Origin: Erwinia sorbitola
GTDB lineage: Bacteria > Pseudomonadota > Gammaproteobacteria > Enterobacterales > Enterobacteriaceae
Reading direction: 5' to 3'
NCBI RefSeq assembly: GCF_009738185.1
Contig: NZ_CP046509.1
Coordinates: forward strand, 1,615,501 to 1,679,500
Length of the DNA stretch: 64,000 bases
Positions 27,817-36,719 of this stretch are shown piece by piece. Each line of letters opens with the position of its first letter. The first letter of the stretch is position 1. A program made the position numbers and the translations under genes. The notes under the pieces were generated by a model, which had not been told where the DNA came from, did not search any database, and saw only the letters and a program-made list of their open reading frames with translations.

Positions 27817-27864
27817 CTAGTCAGGGTGATGGTGATGATGGTGGTTGAACTGAACGCGTGTCAT
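27817..27864 (-). CDS. hisL: his operon leader peptide
   Basis: A 15-residue peptide, MTRVQFNHHHHHHPD, with six consecutive histidine codons. In Escherichia the run is seven. Slow translation here under histidine shortage would prevent formation of the attenuator downstream. Start ATG at 27864, stop TAG at 27817. Confidence 0.95.
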   Translation of the reverse strand: MTRVQFNHHHHHHPD

Positions 27865-28041
27865 AAAATTCTCTTGGATGAATGATTATTCATTACGTGC
27901 TAAATAACCTAACGAGAATAAGCGTGAGGTGCAACACTTTTTTGTTATTGCTAACAAATTCTCTTATCAACTGTCGGTTGTCAGCAGCAGAGGGCTGGCG
28001 TAGCCTGAGGGCATAATGTCTGCGTAAACAGGAGCTGAGGG

Positions 28042-28869
28042 ATGAAACGAGTCGCTATTGTTGGCCTGGGGTGGCTGGGGATGCCGCTGGCAATGTCACT
28101 GGCGGGAGCTGGCTGGCAGGTTACCGGCAGCAAAACCACACCCGATGGGGTCAATGCTGCACGCAGCTGCGGCATTGATGCTTATCTGCTTGAGCTGACG
28201 CCCGAACTGAACTGTGGGGCTGAGGATCTCGAGGCGCTGCTCAGTGTCGATGCGCTGGTGGTAACCCTGCCCGCCAGCCGCACTGCATCCGGGGGTGAAA
28301 ATTACCTGCTTGCGGTACAGCAGCTGGTGGATAGTGCGCTGGCATTTAACGTGCCGCGCATTATTTTTACCAGCTCAACCTCTGTTTATGGTGAGCGCAG
28401 CGGCATAGTTAAAGAGAGCAGTGTACTGGAGCCGGTCAGCGTGGCGGGGCAGATATTACAGACGCTGGAAAGCTGGCTTCACAATTTGCCGAATACCTCG
28501 GTGGATATTCTGCGTCTTGCGGGGCTGGTCGGCCCTCATCGCCATCCTGGGCGTTTCCTTGCCGGAAAAAGCGATCTTGCCCACGGCAATCAGGGCGTTA
28601 ACCTGGTGCATCTTGATGATGTGATTGAAGCGATCAGCCTGCTGTTACAGACGCCGAAAGGCGGGCATATTTATAATCTGAGTGCTCCGCAGCACCCGGC
28701 GCGCAATCAGTTCTACCCGCAGGTTGCCCGCCAGCTGGGCCTGACGCCGCCCACCTTCCTGAGCGATAATGAGAAAGAGAGCGGCAAGCTGATTGATGGC
28801 AGTAAAATAACCCGCGAGCTGGGTTTTGAATACCGCTACCCCGATCCTACCCGGATGCCGCTGTCATAA
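28042..28869 (+). CDS. yeeZ: SDR family NAD(P)-binding protein YeeZ
   Basis: A 275-residue Rossmann-fold protein starting MKRVAIVGLGWLGMPLA, a nucleotide-binding start, with an SDR-like TSSTSVYGE segment in the middle where extended SDRs have their catalytic serine/threonine. No YxxxK pair follows clearly, so enzymatic activity is uncertain. It is divergent from the his leader, as yeeZ is next to his in Escherichia. Physiological role is not known to me. Confidence 0.85.
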   Translation: MKRVAIVGLGWLGMPLAMSLAGAGWQVTGSKTTPDGVNAARSCGIDAYLLELTPELNCGAEDLEALLSVDALVVTLPASRTASGGENYLLAVQQLVDSALAFNVPRIIFTSSTSVYGERSGIVKESSVLEPVSVAGQILQTLESWLHNLPNTSVDILRLAGLVGPHRHPGRFLAGKSDLAHGNQGVNLVHLDDVIEAISLLLQTPKGGHIYNLSAPQHPARNQFYPQVARQLGLTPPTFLSDNEKESGKLIDGSKITRELGFEYRYPDPTRMPLS

Positions 28870-28913
28870 TAGCTTCAGGGCGAGGCAATGCCTCGCCCGT
28901 CTGTCACACGGGG

Positions 28914-30191
28914 CTATACGCCCAGCCGATCCCTGAGTGCATACCACGCCGCACCAATGGCGGTAAGCGGAACGCGCAGGCGACGTCCGCCGGGGAAGGG
29001 CAGGTGCGGAAGCGTGGCGAAGGCATCAAAGCGCTCCGCATCGCCGCGCATCGCTTCCGCAATCAGCTTCCCGGCCAGATGAGTGCAGGTCACTCCGTGG
29101 CCGCTGTCACCCTGCATATAGTACACACCGTTCTCAAGGCGTCCGAACTGCGGCATCCGTGACAGGGTCAGCAGAAAGTTACCGCTCCACGCATAGTCAA
29201 ATTTGATGCCAGCCAGCTGCGGGAAGGTTTTCAGCAGTTTAGGGCGAATAAGCGCATCGATATCCCCCGGATCCCGCGCCCCGTAGATCACGCCACCCCC
29301 ATATAACAGGCGGTTATCGGCGGTCAGACGGAAGTAATCCAGCAGATAGTTACAGTCTTCTACACAGCGATTATTAGGCAGCAGCGACAGCGCCTTGTCC
29401 GCTGAAAGGGGTTCAGTGGCGACGATTTGCGAGCCGCAGGGCAGGCTTTTTCTCGCCAGCCGTGGTTCAAGATGAGGAGCGAGATAGGCATTACCGGCAA
29501 AGATCACAAAGCGGGCGCTCACCTCGCCGCGTGCCGTACGCACCCGATGCGGGGTACCATAATTCACTGCGGTTGCCGCTGAGTTTTCATAGATGCGTCC
29601 GCCGTGACGACGAATGGCTTCGGCTTCACCCAAAGCCAGATTCAGCGGATGCAGATGGCCGCCACGCTTATCCAAAAGCCCGCCCACGTAGCGCTCAGTT
29701 CCCACTTCGCGCCGGATACCGCTCTGATCGAGCAGCTCCACATCGTGATTGCCGTAGCGCTGCCATAAGCCGTGCTGGGTGGTCAGATGCTGCATCTGGC
29801 GCTGATTCAGTGCGGCAAAAATACCGCCCTGACGATAGTCGCAGTTAATCGCATAGCGATCGATGCGATCGCGTATGATCGTCGCCCCTTCAAACATCAT
29901 GCTGCCAAGCAGGCGCGCCGTCTCTTTGCCGTAGCGTTGTTCAATGACATCAACATCGCGGCTGTAGGAGTTCACTACCTGGCCGCCGTTACGCCCGCTG
30001 GCACCAAAGCCAATGCGCGCCGCCTCCAGCAGCACTACGTCGTAGCCTGCCTCGGTGAGGAACAGCGCGGAAGATAATCCGGTGAAGCCCCCGCCAATAA
30101 TGCAGACATCACACTCAATACTCCCTTCCAGCTGCGGCCAGGGATCGTGCGGATTAGTGGTTGCGGCATAATAGCTGTTGATATGTTCCAT
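28914..30191 (-). CDS. puuB: Gamma-glutamylputrescine oxidoreductase
   Basis: A 425-residue FAD-dependent oxidase of the DAO family. The dinucleotide motif is VCIIGGGFTGLSSALFLTEAG (about 29-49, shown in part as GGGFTGLSS), followed by GFGASGRNGGQ; the C-terminus QGDSGHGVTCTHLAGK is typical of PuuB. It oxidises gamma-glutamylputrescine to the aldehyde. Near-continuous likeness to the Escherichia protein is evident, including the final LRDRLGV. Transcribed leftward with puuR and puuD. Confidence 0.92.
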   Translation of the reverse strand: MEHINSYYAATTNPHDPWPQLEGSIECDVCIIGGGFTGLSSALFLTEAGYDVVLLEAARIGFGASGRNGGQVVNSYSRDVDVIEQRYGKETARLLGSMMFEGATIIRDRIDRYAINCDYRQGGIFAALNQRQMQHLTTQHGLWQRYGNHDVELLDQSGIRREVGTERYVGGLLDKRGGHLHPLNLALGEAEAIRRHGGRIYENSAATAVNYGTPHRVRTARGEVSARFVIFAGNAYLAPHLEPRLARKSLPCGSQIVATEPLSADKALSLLPNNRCVEDCNYLLDYFRLTADNRLLYGGGVIYGARDPGDIDALIRPKLLKTFPQLAGIKFDYAWSGNFLLTLSRMPQFGRLENGVYYMQGDSGHGVTCTHLAGKLIAEAMRGDAERFDAFATLPHLPFPGGRRLRVPLTAIGAAWYALRDRLGV

Positions 30192-30250
30192 ACTTTATTC
30201 CTCTGGCGCAGGGGAAGGGGAAAAACTCCTCCCGCGTGATAATCCGCTTG

Positions 30251-30808
30251 TCAGAACGTGGCTGGAGTATGAGCGCTGATAATGCGGCAGGGCCGGGCCG
30301 ATGAATTGGTAAAGCTGTGCGGTTTGCCGGTGTCGATCACGTAGCTCTGCCCGGCGTATAGCGGGAAGCTCTGGCCGCTGATGGTAAGAATAATTTCTCC
30401 CTCCAGCACGGTGCCGGTCTCTTCCCCCTGATGACGAATTTTTTCGCCGGTGGTGGCACCCGGCTCGTAGCTTTCCAGCAGCATCGCCAGCGTCCGCTGG
30501 GGGTTGCCGTTGTGGATCAGCCGCAGCGAAACCCCCTGGCTGCCGATGTCGATCAGCTCATGAGCATCAATTACCACCTTTGGCGTCTCATCCAGCGCCT
30601 TTTCGGCAAAAAATTCGGACAGTGACAGGCCGTATACCTTAAGCAGTTTTTGCAGCGTGCTGACCGCCGGGCTGACTTTATCCTGTTCGATGGTGCTGAT
30701 AGCGCTGTGCGTCAGGCCGGACAGTTCCGCCACGCGCCTTTGTGATAATCCCATCTGCTGCCGTAGCTCTGATAAGCGCCGCCCGGGTGCCAGCATGGTT
30801 TCGCTCAT
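30251..30808 (-). CDS. puuR: Putrescine-responsive repressor PuuR
   Basis: A 185-residue regulator with an N-terminal helix-turn-helix (LSQRRVAELSGLTHSAIS, about 20-37) and a C-terminal cupin (GEETGTVLEGEIILTISG and the end RIISAHTPATF). Established role in Escherichia: represses puu genes until putrescine appears. The start overlaps the puuD end by 4 bases. It probably controls the divergent puuD and puuA promoters at 31570-31799. Confidence 0.93.
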   Translation of the reverse strand: MSETMLAPGRRLSELRQQMGLSQRRVAELSGLTHSAISTIEQDKVSPAVSTLQKLLKVYGLSLSEFFAEKALDETPKVVIDAHELIDIGSQGVSLRLIHNGNPQRTLAMLLESYEPGATTGEKIRHQGEETGTVLEGEIILTISGQSFPLYAGQSYVIDTGKPHSFTNSSARPCRIISAHTPATF

Positions 30809-31569
30809 GGCCGGGCTTCCTTTTTCACCGAACGACAGGCGGCGATAAACCCTTCAAACAGCTGGCGTGAGAGGGCGGAAGTGGTGCTGTGCCATTCCGG
30901 ATGCCACTGTACCGCAAGGGCAAACGGGTGCTGACGGTGGCTGACGGCTTCGATCAGCCCGTCTCCGGCGCGCGCCTCAATGCGCAGGTCATCCCCTGTT
31001 GTGCGGATACCCTGCTGATGCAGGGAGTTCACCCAGAATTTCTCGCAATCATTGACCAGCGGTGCCAGCAGGCCGCCAGGTTCCACCCACACCTCATGGG
31101 CCGGGGCATACTGCTGATCCAGCAACAGCTCTTCGTCTTCACGATGCTCCTGCAAACCCGGAACCTGGTGCAGCTGGCGATGCAGCGTGCCGCCAGTGGC
31201 TACCACCAGTTCCTGTAAACCACGGCAAATGGCCAGCAGTGGCATCTGGCGATCCAGCGCATAGCGGATCAGGGCAAAAGAGAGCGCATCGCGCCCGGGA
31301 TCGGCCAGCGCCTCGCTACCGCTTTCACCGTAGTGGTGAGGTTCGATATTGCTGGGGCTGCCGGTAAGCAGGATGCCATCCAGTACCGTCATAGCATTTT
31401 CTAATAGATGAGGAGCGGACATCAGTCCGTGGGGAAGCGCCAGCGGAATACCGCCACCAGAGAGAATCGCGTCGAGATATTTGTTATGCACCATCTGAGT
31501 CGGATGGCCGCCTTTATCAATCTGGCACATCACCACGCCAATCAATGGCTTGTCAAAAATAATGCCCAT
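30805..31569 (-). CDS. puuD: Gamma-glutamyl-gamma-aminobutyrate hydrolase
   Basis: A 254-residue class I glutamine-amidotransferase-like hydrolase that releases GABA and glutamate. Nucleophile Cys in LLAICRGLQELV; the His and Glu are in LAVQWHPEWH. I start at MGIIFDKP (31569), after a GGGGGAAGAG site; an in-frame start 24 bases upstream is less likely. Divergent from puuA across a 230-base AT-rich region. Confidence 0.92.
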   Translation of the reverse strand: MGIIFDKPLIGVVMCQIDKGGHPTQMVHNKYLDAILSGGGIPLALPHGLMSAPHLLENAMTVLDGILLTGSPSNIEPHHYGESGSEALADPGRDALSFALIRYALDRQMPLLAICRGLQELVVATGGTLHRQLHQVPGLQEHREDEELLLDQQYAPAHEVWVEPGGLLAPLVNDCEKFWVNSLHQQGIRTTGDDLRIEARAGDGLIEAVSHRQHPFALAVQWHPEWHSTTSALSRQLFEGFIAACRSVKKEARP

Positions 31570-31799
31570 CTCTTCCCCCCTGTCGCTGGTCAATATATCA
31601 ACCAGAAGACGCCAGAATGGCGGCTAACTGTGCAATATAATTTCAATCTAGCAATCAGTTGATTAATATTCAAACGCAATAAGGGCAAAAACAAAGCATC
31701 CTGTAACATTTGCACACTTTTTGTGTTGGCGCTATGTTAAGAGAGTGGCTGTTATTTTGAGCAGCGCTTAATGACCTCAACAGAGTCCCGGGTGGCTTC
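31570..31799. promoter_or_regulatory. Divergent puuD/puuA promoter region
   Basis: A 230-base AT-rich gap between divergent genes of one pathway. A GCAATATAATTTCAATC stretch near 31630 is loosely similar to the AT-rich PuuR sites known in Escherichia, but the match is too weak to call an operator. Confidence 0.35.
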
Positions 31800-33215
31800 A
31801 TGACAAACATCGTGGAAGTAGAAGACTTCACGCGACACAGTGAAGAGAAACGAACCAGCGCGTTCCGGAATGAAGTGAAAGCTTATCTGGAACGCCATCC
31901 TGAAACGCAATATGCCGATATTCTTCTTAATGATTTAAACGGGGTGTTTCGCGGTAAACGTATCCCCATCGCCAGCCTGGCAAAGCTTGATAAAGGCTGT
32001 TATTTCCCGGCATCTGTGTTCGCCATGGATATTCTGGGCAACACCGTTGAAGAGGCGGGGCTGGGCCAGGCGCTTGGCGAACCCGATAATATCTGTATGC
32101 CGGTGGAGGGCACTCTTACCCCGTCCGCTTCTGACCCGCAACATCTGGCACAGGTTCTGCTGACCATGTGCAATCAAGATGGCACTCCCTTTGACGTTGA
32201 ACCCCGAAACGTACTTAATCACCTCTGGCAGCGACTGCGCAATCGAGGTTTGTTTCCGGTGGTAGCGGTAGAGCTGGAGTTCTATCTGGTCGATAAGCAG
32301 CGCGATGCGGAAGGTGATATTCAGCCGCCGTGTGCGCCGGGCAGCGACGATCGAAACAGGCAGAGTCAGGTTTACTCCGTCGATAACCTGGATCACTTCT
32401 CTGCGGTGCTGGGCGATATTGATGCGCTGGCACATGTGCAGGGAATTCCGGCGGACGGCGCTCTGGCGGAGGCATCTCCAGGGCAGTTTGAAATTAACCT
32501 GCACCACACCCGCCATGTGCTCAGTGCCTGCGATCATGCGGTTCAGCTTAAACGCCTGGTTCGACAGGTCGCCGGACAGCACGGCATGAGCGCCACGTTT
32601 ATGGCAAAACCTTATGAGGAGTACGCAGGCAGCGGGATGCATGTGCATATCAGTATGCTGGATGCTGCCGGACATAATGCCTTTGCCTGTGACGACGGCA
32701 GCGATTCACCGCTGTTAAAGCGTGCGCTGGCCGGAATGATTGATCTGATGCCTGCTTCTATGGCGCTGCTGGCACCGAACGTAAATTCTTATCGGCGCTT
32801 TCTGCCGGATGCTTTTGTGCCGCTTCAGGCATCCTGGGGGCATAACAACCGTACCGTGGCCCTGCGTATCCCTTGTGGAGACCAGCAGAACCACCGCGTG
32901 GAGTATCGCGTGGCCGGAGCCGATGCGAATCCCTACCTGGTGATGGCGGCTATTCTGGCGGGCATACTGCACGGGCTGGATAATCAGTTGCCGCTTCTCC
33001 ATGCGGTAACCGGTAACGGTCATGAAGCTGAGGGGAATCCGTTACCGATTCGTCAAAGCGATGCGCTTAACACCTTTGAACAGAGTCATGGGTTACAGAC
33101 GCTGCTGGGAACGCGTTTTGGTTTTGTCTGGCATCAGTGCAAACATCATGAACTGATGCATTTTGAGCGAATGATTACCGCGACCGAAATCGACTGGATG
33201 TTTAAAAACGCCTGA
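31800..33215 (+). CDS. puuA: Gamma-glutamylputrescine synthetase
   Basis: A 471-residue enzyme of the glutamine synthetase fold that joins glutamate to putrescine with ATP, the first step of the Puu pathway. The GS metal site shows as VAVELEFYLVD, and EASPGQFEINLHH, YAGSGMHVHIS and the C-terminal ADANPYLVMAA blocks are all in place. The aldehyde dehydrogenase (puuC) and transaminase (puuE) of the pathway are not in this window. Confidence 0.93.
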   Translation: MTNIVEVEDFTRHSEEKRTSAFRNEVKAYLERHPETQYADILLNDLNGVFRGKRIPIASLAKLDKGCYFPASVFAMDILGNTVEEAGLGQALGEPDNICMPVEGTLTPSASDPQHLAQVLLTMCNQDGTPFDVEPRNVLNHLWQRLRNRGLFPVVAVELEFYLVDKQRDAEGDIQPPCAPGSDDRNRQSQVYSVDNLDHFSAVLGDIDALAHVQGIPADGALAEASPGQFEINLHHTRHVLSACDHAVQLKRLVRQVAGQHGMSATFMAKPYEEYAGSGMHVHISMLDAAGHNAFACDDGSDSPLLKRALAGMIDLMPASMALLAPNVNSYRRFLPDAFVPLQASWGHNNRTVALRIPCGDQQNHRVEYRVAGADANPYLVMAAILAGILHGLDNQLPLLHAVTGNGHEAEGNPLPIRQSDALNTFEQSHGLQTLLGTRFGFVWHQCKHHELMHFERMITATEIDWMFKNA

Positions 33216-33498
33216 AAATACCTGTGCGGGCGTGCCTGTCACGCCCCGCTAACTGTCTGAGATCAATTAATTGTAACTGAAGCTCTCAGGGGCTTGTCAT
33301 TGTGCCTCTTTCTGGTGCAGAATGTGCGCCCTGCAAAACGATACCTGTAAACCGACGCTGATTTACCCGGCGGCGGTATTTTTTTATCTGTCGGTAAGCA
33401 GGCAACACAATTTTCGCATTTAAAGAGGCCGGTTCATAACCGGATAGATATTCGCTTTTAAATACACTTTGACGTGTTTTATTGAGGAAACAACAACC
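33216..33498. other. Non-coding region between puuA and the plaP leader ORF
   Basis: Just after puuA there is a hairpin with GGGCGTG and CACGCCC arms (33230-33246), which may end the puuA transcript though no T-run follows. The rest should hold the plaP promoter; no clear pair was seen. ORFs on the minus strand here look like chance frames. Confidence 0.5.
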
Positions 33499-33696
33499 AT
33501 GGGGCTTCACCATCTTACTCCAGCGTCTGCTGGGATCCGCCAGCGCGATGACTACGGCGCCGCAGCAGGTTACGACTTCACACCTGCCTGTATTTCCCAG
33601 AATCCTCTCCAGATAAGCTATCGCACATTGCGTAGCTCCCCTGTGGTTCAGCCCAGAAAGGTTGACGCTATGGGGAGGCTACATCATGTCGCTTGA
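33499..33696 (+). CDS. Possible leader ORF overlapping the plaP start
   Basis: A 65-residue ORF starting MGLHHLTPASAG, with GAGGAAAC about 11 bases upstream. Its stop (TGA 33694-33696) is 8 bases inside plaP, so ribosomes ending here would reach the plaP ribosome site GGGGAGG. Not recognised. It may be a translated leader controlling the importer or a chance frame; rated low because its composition is not clearly protein-like. Confidence 0.35.
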   Translation: MGLHHLTPASAGIRQRDDYGAAAGYDFTPACISQNPLQISYRTLRSSPVVQPRKVDAMGRLHHVA

Positions 33697-35053
33697 TACC
33701 CTCAATTCAGCCGCCCAGCCGCGTGCAAAACTGAAAAAAACGCTGACGTTATTGCCTGTTGTCATGATGGGTCTGGCTTATATGCAGCCAATGACCTTAT
33801 TCGATACTTTTGGCATTGTTTCTGGCCTGACCGATGGCCACGTCGCAACCGCATACGCATTCGCGCTGATTGCTATTCTGTTTACCGCACTGAGCTACGG
33901 CCAGTTGGTACGTCGGTTCCCGTCTGCGGGTTCTGCCTATACCTATGCGCAGAAAGCGATCAGCCCGCACGTCGGCTTTATGGTCGGCTGGTCTTCGCTG
34001 CTTGATTATCTGTTTATGCCGATGATCAATATTTTACTGGCGAAAATTTATTGGGAAGCGCTGGTTCCCGGTATTCCATCGTGGATCTTTGTGGTGTTAC
34101 TGGTGGGCTTTATGACCCTCTCTAACCTCAAAGGCATCAAAACCGTTGCCAACTTTAACAGCGTCATCGTGGTGCTACAGGTGGTGGTGATCGTGGCGAT
34201 TATGGCCATGGTGGTCTGGGGTGTGGCGCACGGCGAAGGCGCTGGCACACTGGTCAGCAGCAAACCATTCTGGTCTGAAAATGCCCATGTGGTACCGATG
34301 ATCACCGGGGCAACGATACTCTGCTTCTCCTTCCTCGGCTTTGACGGCATCAGTTCGCTGTCGGAAGAGACTAAAGACGCAGAGCGTGTTATCCCGAAAG
34401 CGATCTTCCTTACTGCGCTGATCGGCGGCCTCATCTTTATTGTGGTGTCGTATTTCCTGCAACTGTACTTCCCGGATATCTCGCGCTTTAAAGATCCGGA
34501 CGCGTCACAGCCGGAAATTATGCTGTATGTGGCAGGCAAAGCCTTCCAGTTCGGCATTCTGATCTTCTCCTGTATCACCGTACTGGCTTCCGGTATGGCG
34601 GCACATGCTGGCGTATCTCGTCTGATGTATGTGATGGGGCGCGATGGGGTGTTCCCGGAACGTTTCTTCGGTTATATCCATCCGAAATGGCGTACTCCGG
34701 CACTGAACGTACTGCTGGTGGGCGTGATTGCGCTGTCATCGGTGTCGTTTGACCTGGTGACCGCAACGGCGCTGATTAACTTTGGTGCGCTGGTGGCGTT
34801 TACCTTTGTTAACCTGTCGGTGATTTCACAGTTCTGGATCCGTGAAAAGCGTAACAAGACTCTGAAAGATAACTTCAAGTTCCTGGTGCTACCGATGCTG
34901 GGCGCGCTGACAGTTGGCGCTCTGTGGGTGAATCTGGAAGAGAGCTCAATGGTGCTCGGTCTGGTATGGGCGGCAATTGGCCTGATCTATCTGACCTTTG
35001 TTACCCGCAGCTTCCGTAATCCGGTGCCGCAGTGCAGTGAAGATTTGATGTAA
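33686..35053 (+). CDS. plaP: Putrescine importer PlaP
   Basis: A 455-residue amino acid-polyamine permease (APC family) with about 12 membrane helices. It follows the Escherichia PlaP (YeeF) sequence closely, for example MMGLAYMQPMTLFDTFGI, SEETKDAERVIPKAIF and INFGALVAFTFVNLSVISQF. PlaP takes up putrescine by proton symport. I start at MSLDTLN (33686) after GGGGAGG rather than eight codons upstream. Next to puuA it supplies the substrate of that pathway. Confidence 0.9.
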   Translation: MSLDTLNSAAQPRAKLKKTLTLLPVVMMGLAYMQPMTLFDTFGIVSGLTDGHVATAYAFALIAILFTALSYGQLVRRFPSAGSAYTYAQKAISPHVGFMVGWSSLLDYLFMPMINILLAKIYWEALVPGIPSWIFVVLLVGFMTLSNLKGIKTVANFNSVIVVLQVVVIVAIMAMVVWGVAHGEGAGTLVSSKPFWSENAHVVPMITGATILCFSFLGFDGISSLSEETKDAERVIPKAIFLTALIGGLIFIVVSYFLQLYFPDISRFKDPDASQPEIMLYVAGKAFQFGILIFSCITVLASGMAAHAGVSRLMYVMGRDGVFPERFFGYIHPKWRTPALNVLLVGVIALSSVSFDLVTATALINFGALVAFTFVNLSVISQFWIREKRNKTLKDNFKFLVLPMLGALTVGALWVNLEESSMVLGLVWAAIGLIYLTFVTRSFRNPVPQCSEDLM

Positions 35054-35062
35054 TCTGTTCGT

Positions 35063-35089
35063 CCCGGGTCAGGGCAACCCTGACCCGGG
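35063..35089. terminator. Hairpin between convergent plaP and sbcB
   Basis: Perfect 12-base arms CCCGGGTCAGGG and CCCTGACCCGGG with a 3-base loop, in the 58-base gap between convergent genes. No T-run on either side. Probably a shared transcription end. Confidence 0.6.
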
Positions 35090-35111
35090 GCAATAAATAG
35101 TATTGTTCCTG

Positions 35112-36539
35112 CTACGACACCAGCTCCCGTGCATACTCAAACAGCGCTTTCAGCTGATCCAGTTTAACCTGATCCCCTTCGTACTGATTAAACAGCATCT
35201 CCAGCTCCTGCACATAGCTCTGTACCCGCTCCGGGTTGAGCATCTCACGACGATGCTGTAGCCAGCGTTTCTGCTCTGCATCATCCAACGTTCCGGGATA
35301 GTTACGGGCGCGGAAACGGAACAGCAGCTTTTCAATACGTGCATCATTAAAAGCGATATCGAGCGCCGGGAGATTTTCCGGGGCAGTCTGACGAATAATG
35401 TTCATCGCGTTGCGGTCGGCATCGCTAAAAAAGCCCGAATAGAGCTGGGCATCAACGTCATCTGACGGGGTGAAAGGTTCCGCATCGGCATACAGAGTCA
35501 CCACTTTTTCCCGCACTTCAGGATGCTGGCGCAGCAGGGTAAGGTTATCCAGGCAGCGCTGGCGGTCGATGCCAATACGTTCAGCATCTTCCGGGCGCAG
35601 CGTATTAGCCGGAGCGACCACCGGACACTTGTTGATATGTACCAGCTTCAGCGGTACTGGCGAGGCATCCCCAAGCTCACTGCGGGGCGTATACAGGCGC
35701 TCACGCAGCTCATCTGCATTCAGGGTCAGCAGCGGTGTCATATCGCCGCCAAGGTCACAGGTGATCAGGGCATTGCGATTCTCCGGATGCCAGGCAAGCG
35801 GAGCAATCCAGCTGGTATTGCCGCGTGCGGCACCGAACATCCCTGAAATATGCACCAGCGGTTTCATCTGAGGAATATCAACCAGCGCGCTCACTTTCTG
35901 CTTATTGCGGTGACTAAAAAGGAAGTCATACAGGCGTGGTTGCTTCTCTTTCACCAGTTTTGCCATGGCGATAGTGGCATACACATCTGACATCGCATCA
36001 TGGGCGTTTTCATGAGCAACGCCGTTGGCTTTTGTCAGGTGCTCAAGACGGAAGCTCGGCAAACCGTCGTCGTTTTCCGGCCATTCAATTCCATCCGGGC
36101 GCAGGGCATAGCAGGCGCGCATCACATCGAGCAGATCCCAGCGGCTGTTACCGTACTGCCAGCTCCAGGCGTAGGGGTCGTAAAAGTTGCGATATAACAG
36201 GTTGCGGGTAACTTCATCGTCAAAACGTACGTTGTTATAGCCCACAATACAGGTGTTGGGTTCGCTGAATAGCTGATGGATGCGATGGGTAAACTCCGCT
36301 TCGCTGACGCCGCGTGCGCGTGCAATCTGCGGAGTGATGCCGGTAATCATCACGGCTTCAGGCTGCGGCAGATAGTCATCCGCAGGCTGGCAGTAAAACA
36401 CCTCCGGCTCGCCGATAATATTGAAATCCATATCGGTGCGGATCCCGGCAAACTGAGCGGGACGATCCAGTGACGGACTTTTGCCGAAGGTCTCATAATC
36501 GTGGAAAAGGAACGTAGGTTGATTAGTTGTGTCTTTCAC
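35112..36539 (-). CDS. sbcB: Exodeoxyribonuclease I
   Basis: A 475-residue 3'-5' single-strand exonuclease; the length equals that of Escherichia SbcB. DEDD nuclease motifs: FLFHDYETFG (first acidic pair, about 10-19), GYNNVRFDDEV, and the HDAMSDVYAT motif. The C-terminal SH3-like and helical parts are complete. I use the GTG at 36539 after AGAGAGAAAC, because an ATG 27 codons further upstream would add a tail absent from the family. The gene looks intact, so prophage entry lies just upstream of it. Confidence 0.93.
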   Translation of the reverse strand: MKDTTNQPTFLFHDYETFGKSPSLDRPAQFAGIRTDMDFNIIGEPEVFYCQPADDYLPQPEAVMITGITPQIARARGVSEAEFTHRIHQLFSEPNTCIVGYNNVRFDDEVTRNLLYRNFYDPYAWSWQYGNSRWDLLDVMRACYALRPDGIEWPENDDGLPSFRLEHLTKANGVAHENAHDAMSDVYATIAMAKLVKEKQPRLYDFLFSHRNKQKVSALVDIPQMKPLVHISGMFGAARGNTSWIAPLAWHPENRNALITCDLGGDMTPLLTLNADELRERLYTPRSELGDASPVPLKLVHINKCPVVAPANTLRPEDAERIGIDRQRCLDNLTLLRQHPEVREKVVTLYADAEPFTPSDDVDAQLYSGFFSDADRNAMNIIRQTAPENLPALDIAFNDARIEKLLFRFRARNYPGTLDDAEQKRWLQHRREMLNPERVQSYVQELEMLFNQYEGDQVKLDQLKALFEYARELVS

Positions 36540-36719
36540 TGTTTCTCTCTGTTCACTTCTGTTCGTTAACTCTCTGAAAATGCAGTGTTCAACCCTGCTT
36601 ATAAACCCTGCTTTGTTCATGTTCGTTCATGATTGTTCATTGCGGTTCGCTTTAGTCCATGCGATATTGTGTACAGAACTGGTACAGAATCCCTGAAACC
36701 ACGCGTACAGAAAATTATT
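36540..36719. other. Left prophage junction with hexamer repeats (attL side)
   Basis: The 180 bases between the sbcB start and the integrase start must contain attL. GTTCAT occurs at 36615, 36625 and 36635 and GTTCGC at 36645, exactly 10 bases apart, with further GTTC hexamers at 36551, 36561 and 36587. GTACAGAA occurs at 36671, 36682 and 36705. These could be arm sites for Int or Xis. The core cannot be set without the right end. Confidence 0.5.

Noticed and set aside
27817..27864. Loss of one histidine codon in hisL as a functional change
   Set aside because: Six versus seven codons still supports attenuation and the number varies among enterobacteria.
33286..33513. Minus-strand ORF in the plaP upstream region
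   Set aside because: No ribosome site and no neighbour on that strand; looks like a chance frame.
36540..36620. sbcB start at the ATG 27 codons upstream
   Set aside because: The GTG at 36539 gives exactly the 475 residues of Escherichia SbcB and has a purine-rich site before it; the added tail is unlike the family and contains prophage-side repeats.
36633..36719. Integrase reading frame extended upstream by 29 codons
   Set aside because: The extension runs through the repeat-rich attachment region and is not like other integrases; MALSDTK at 36720 fits the family start.
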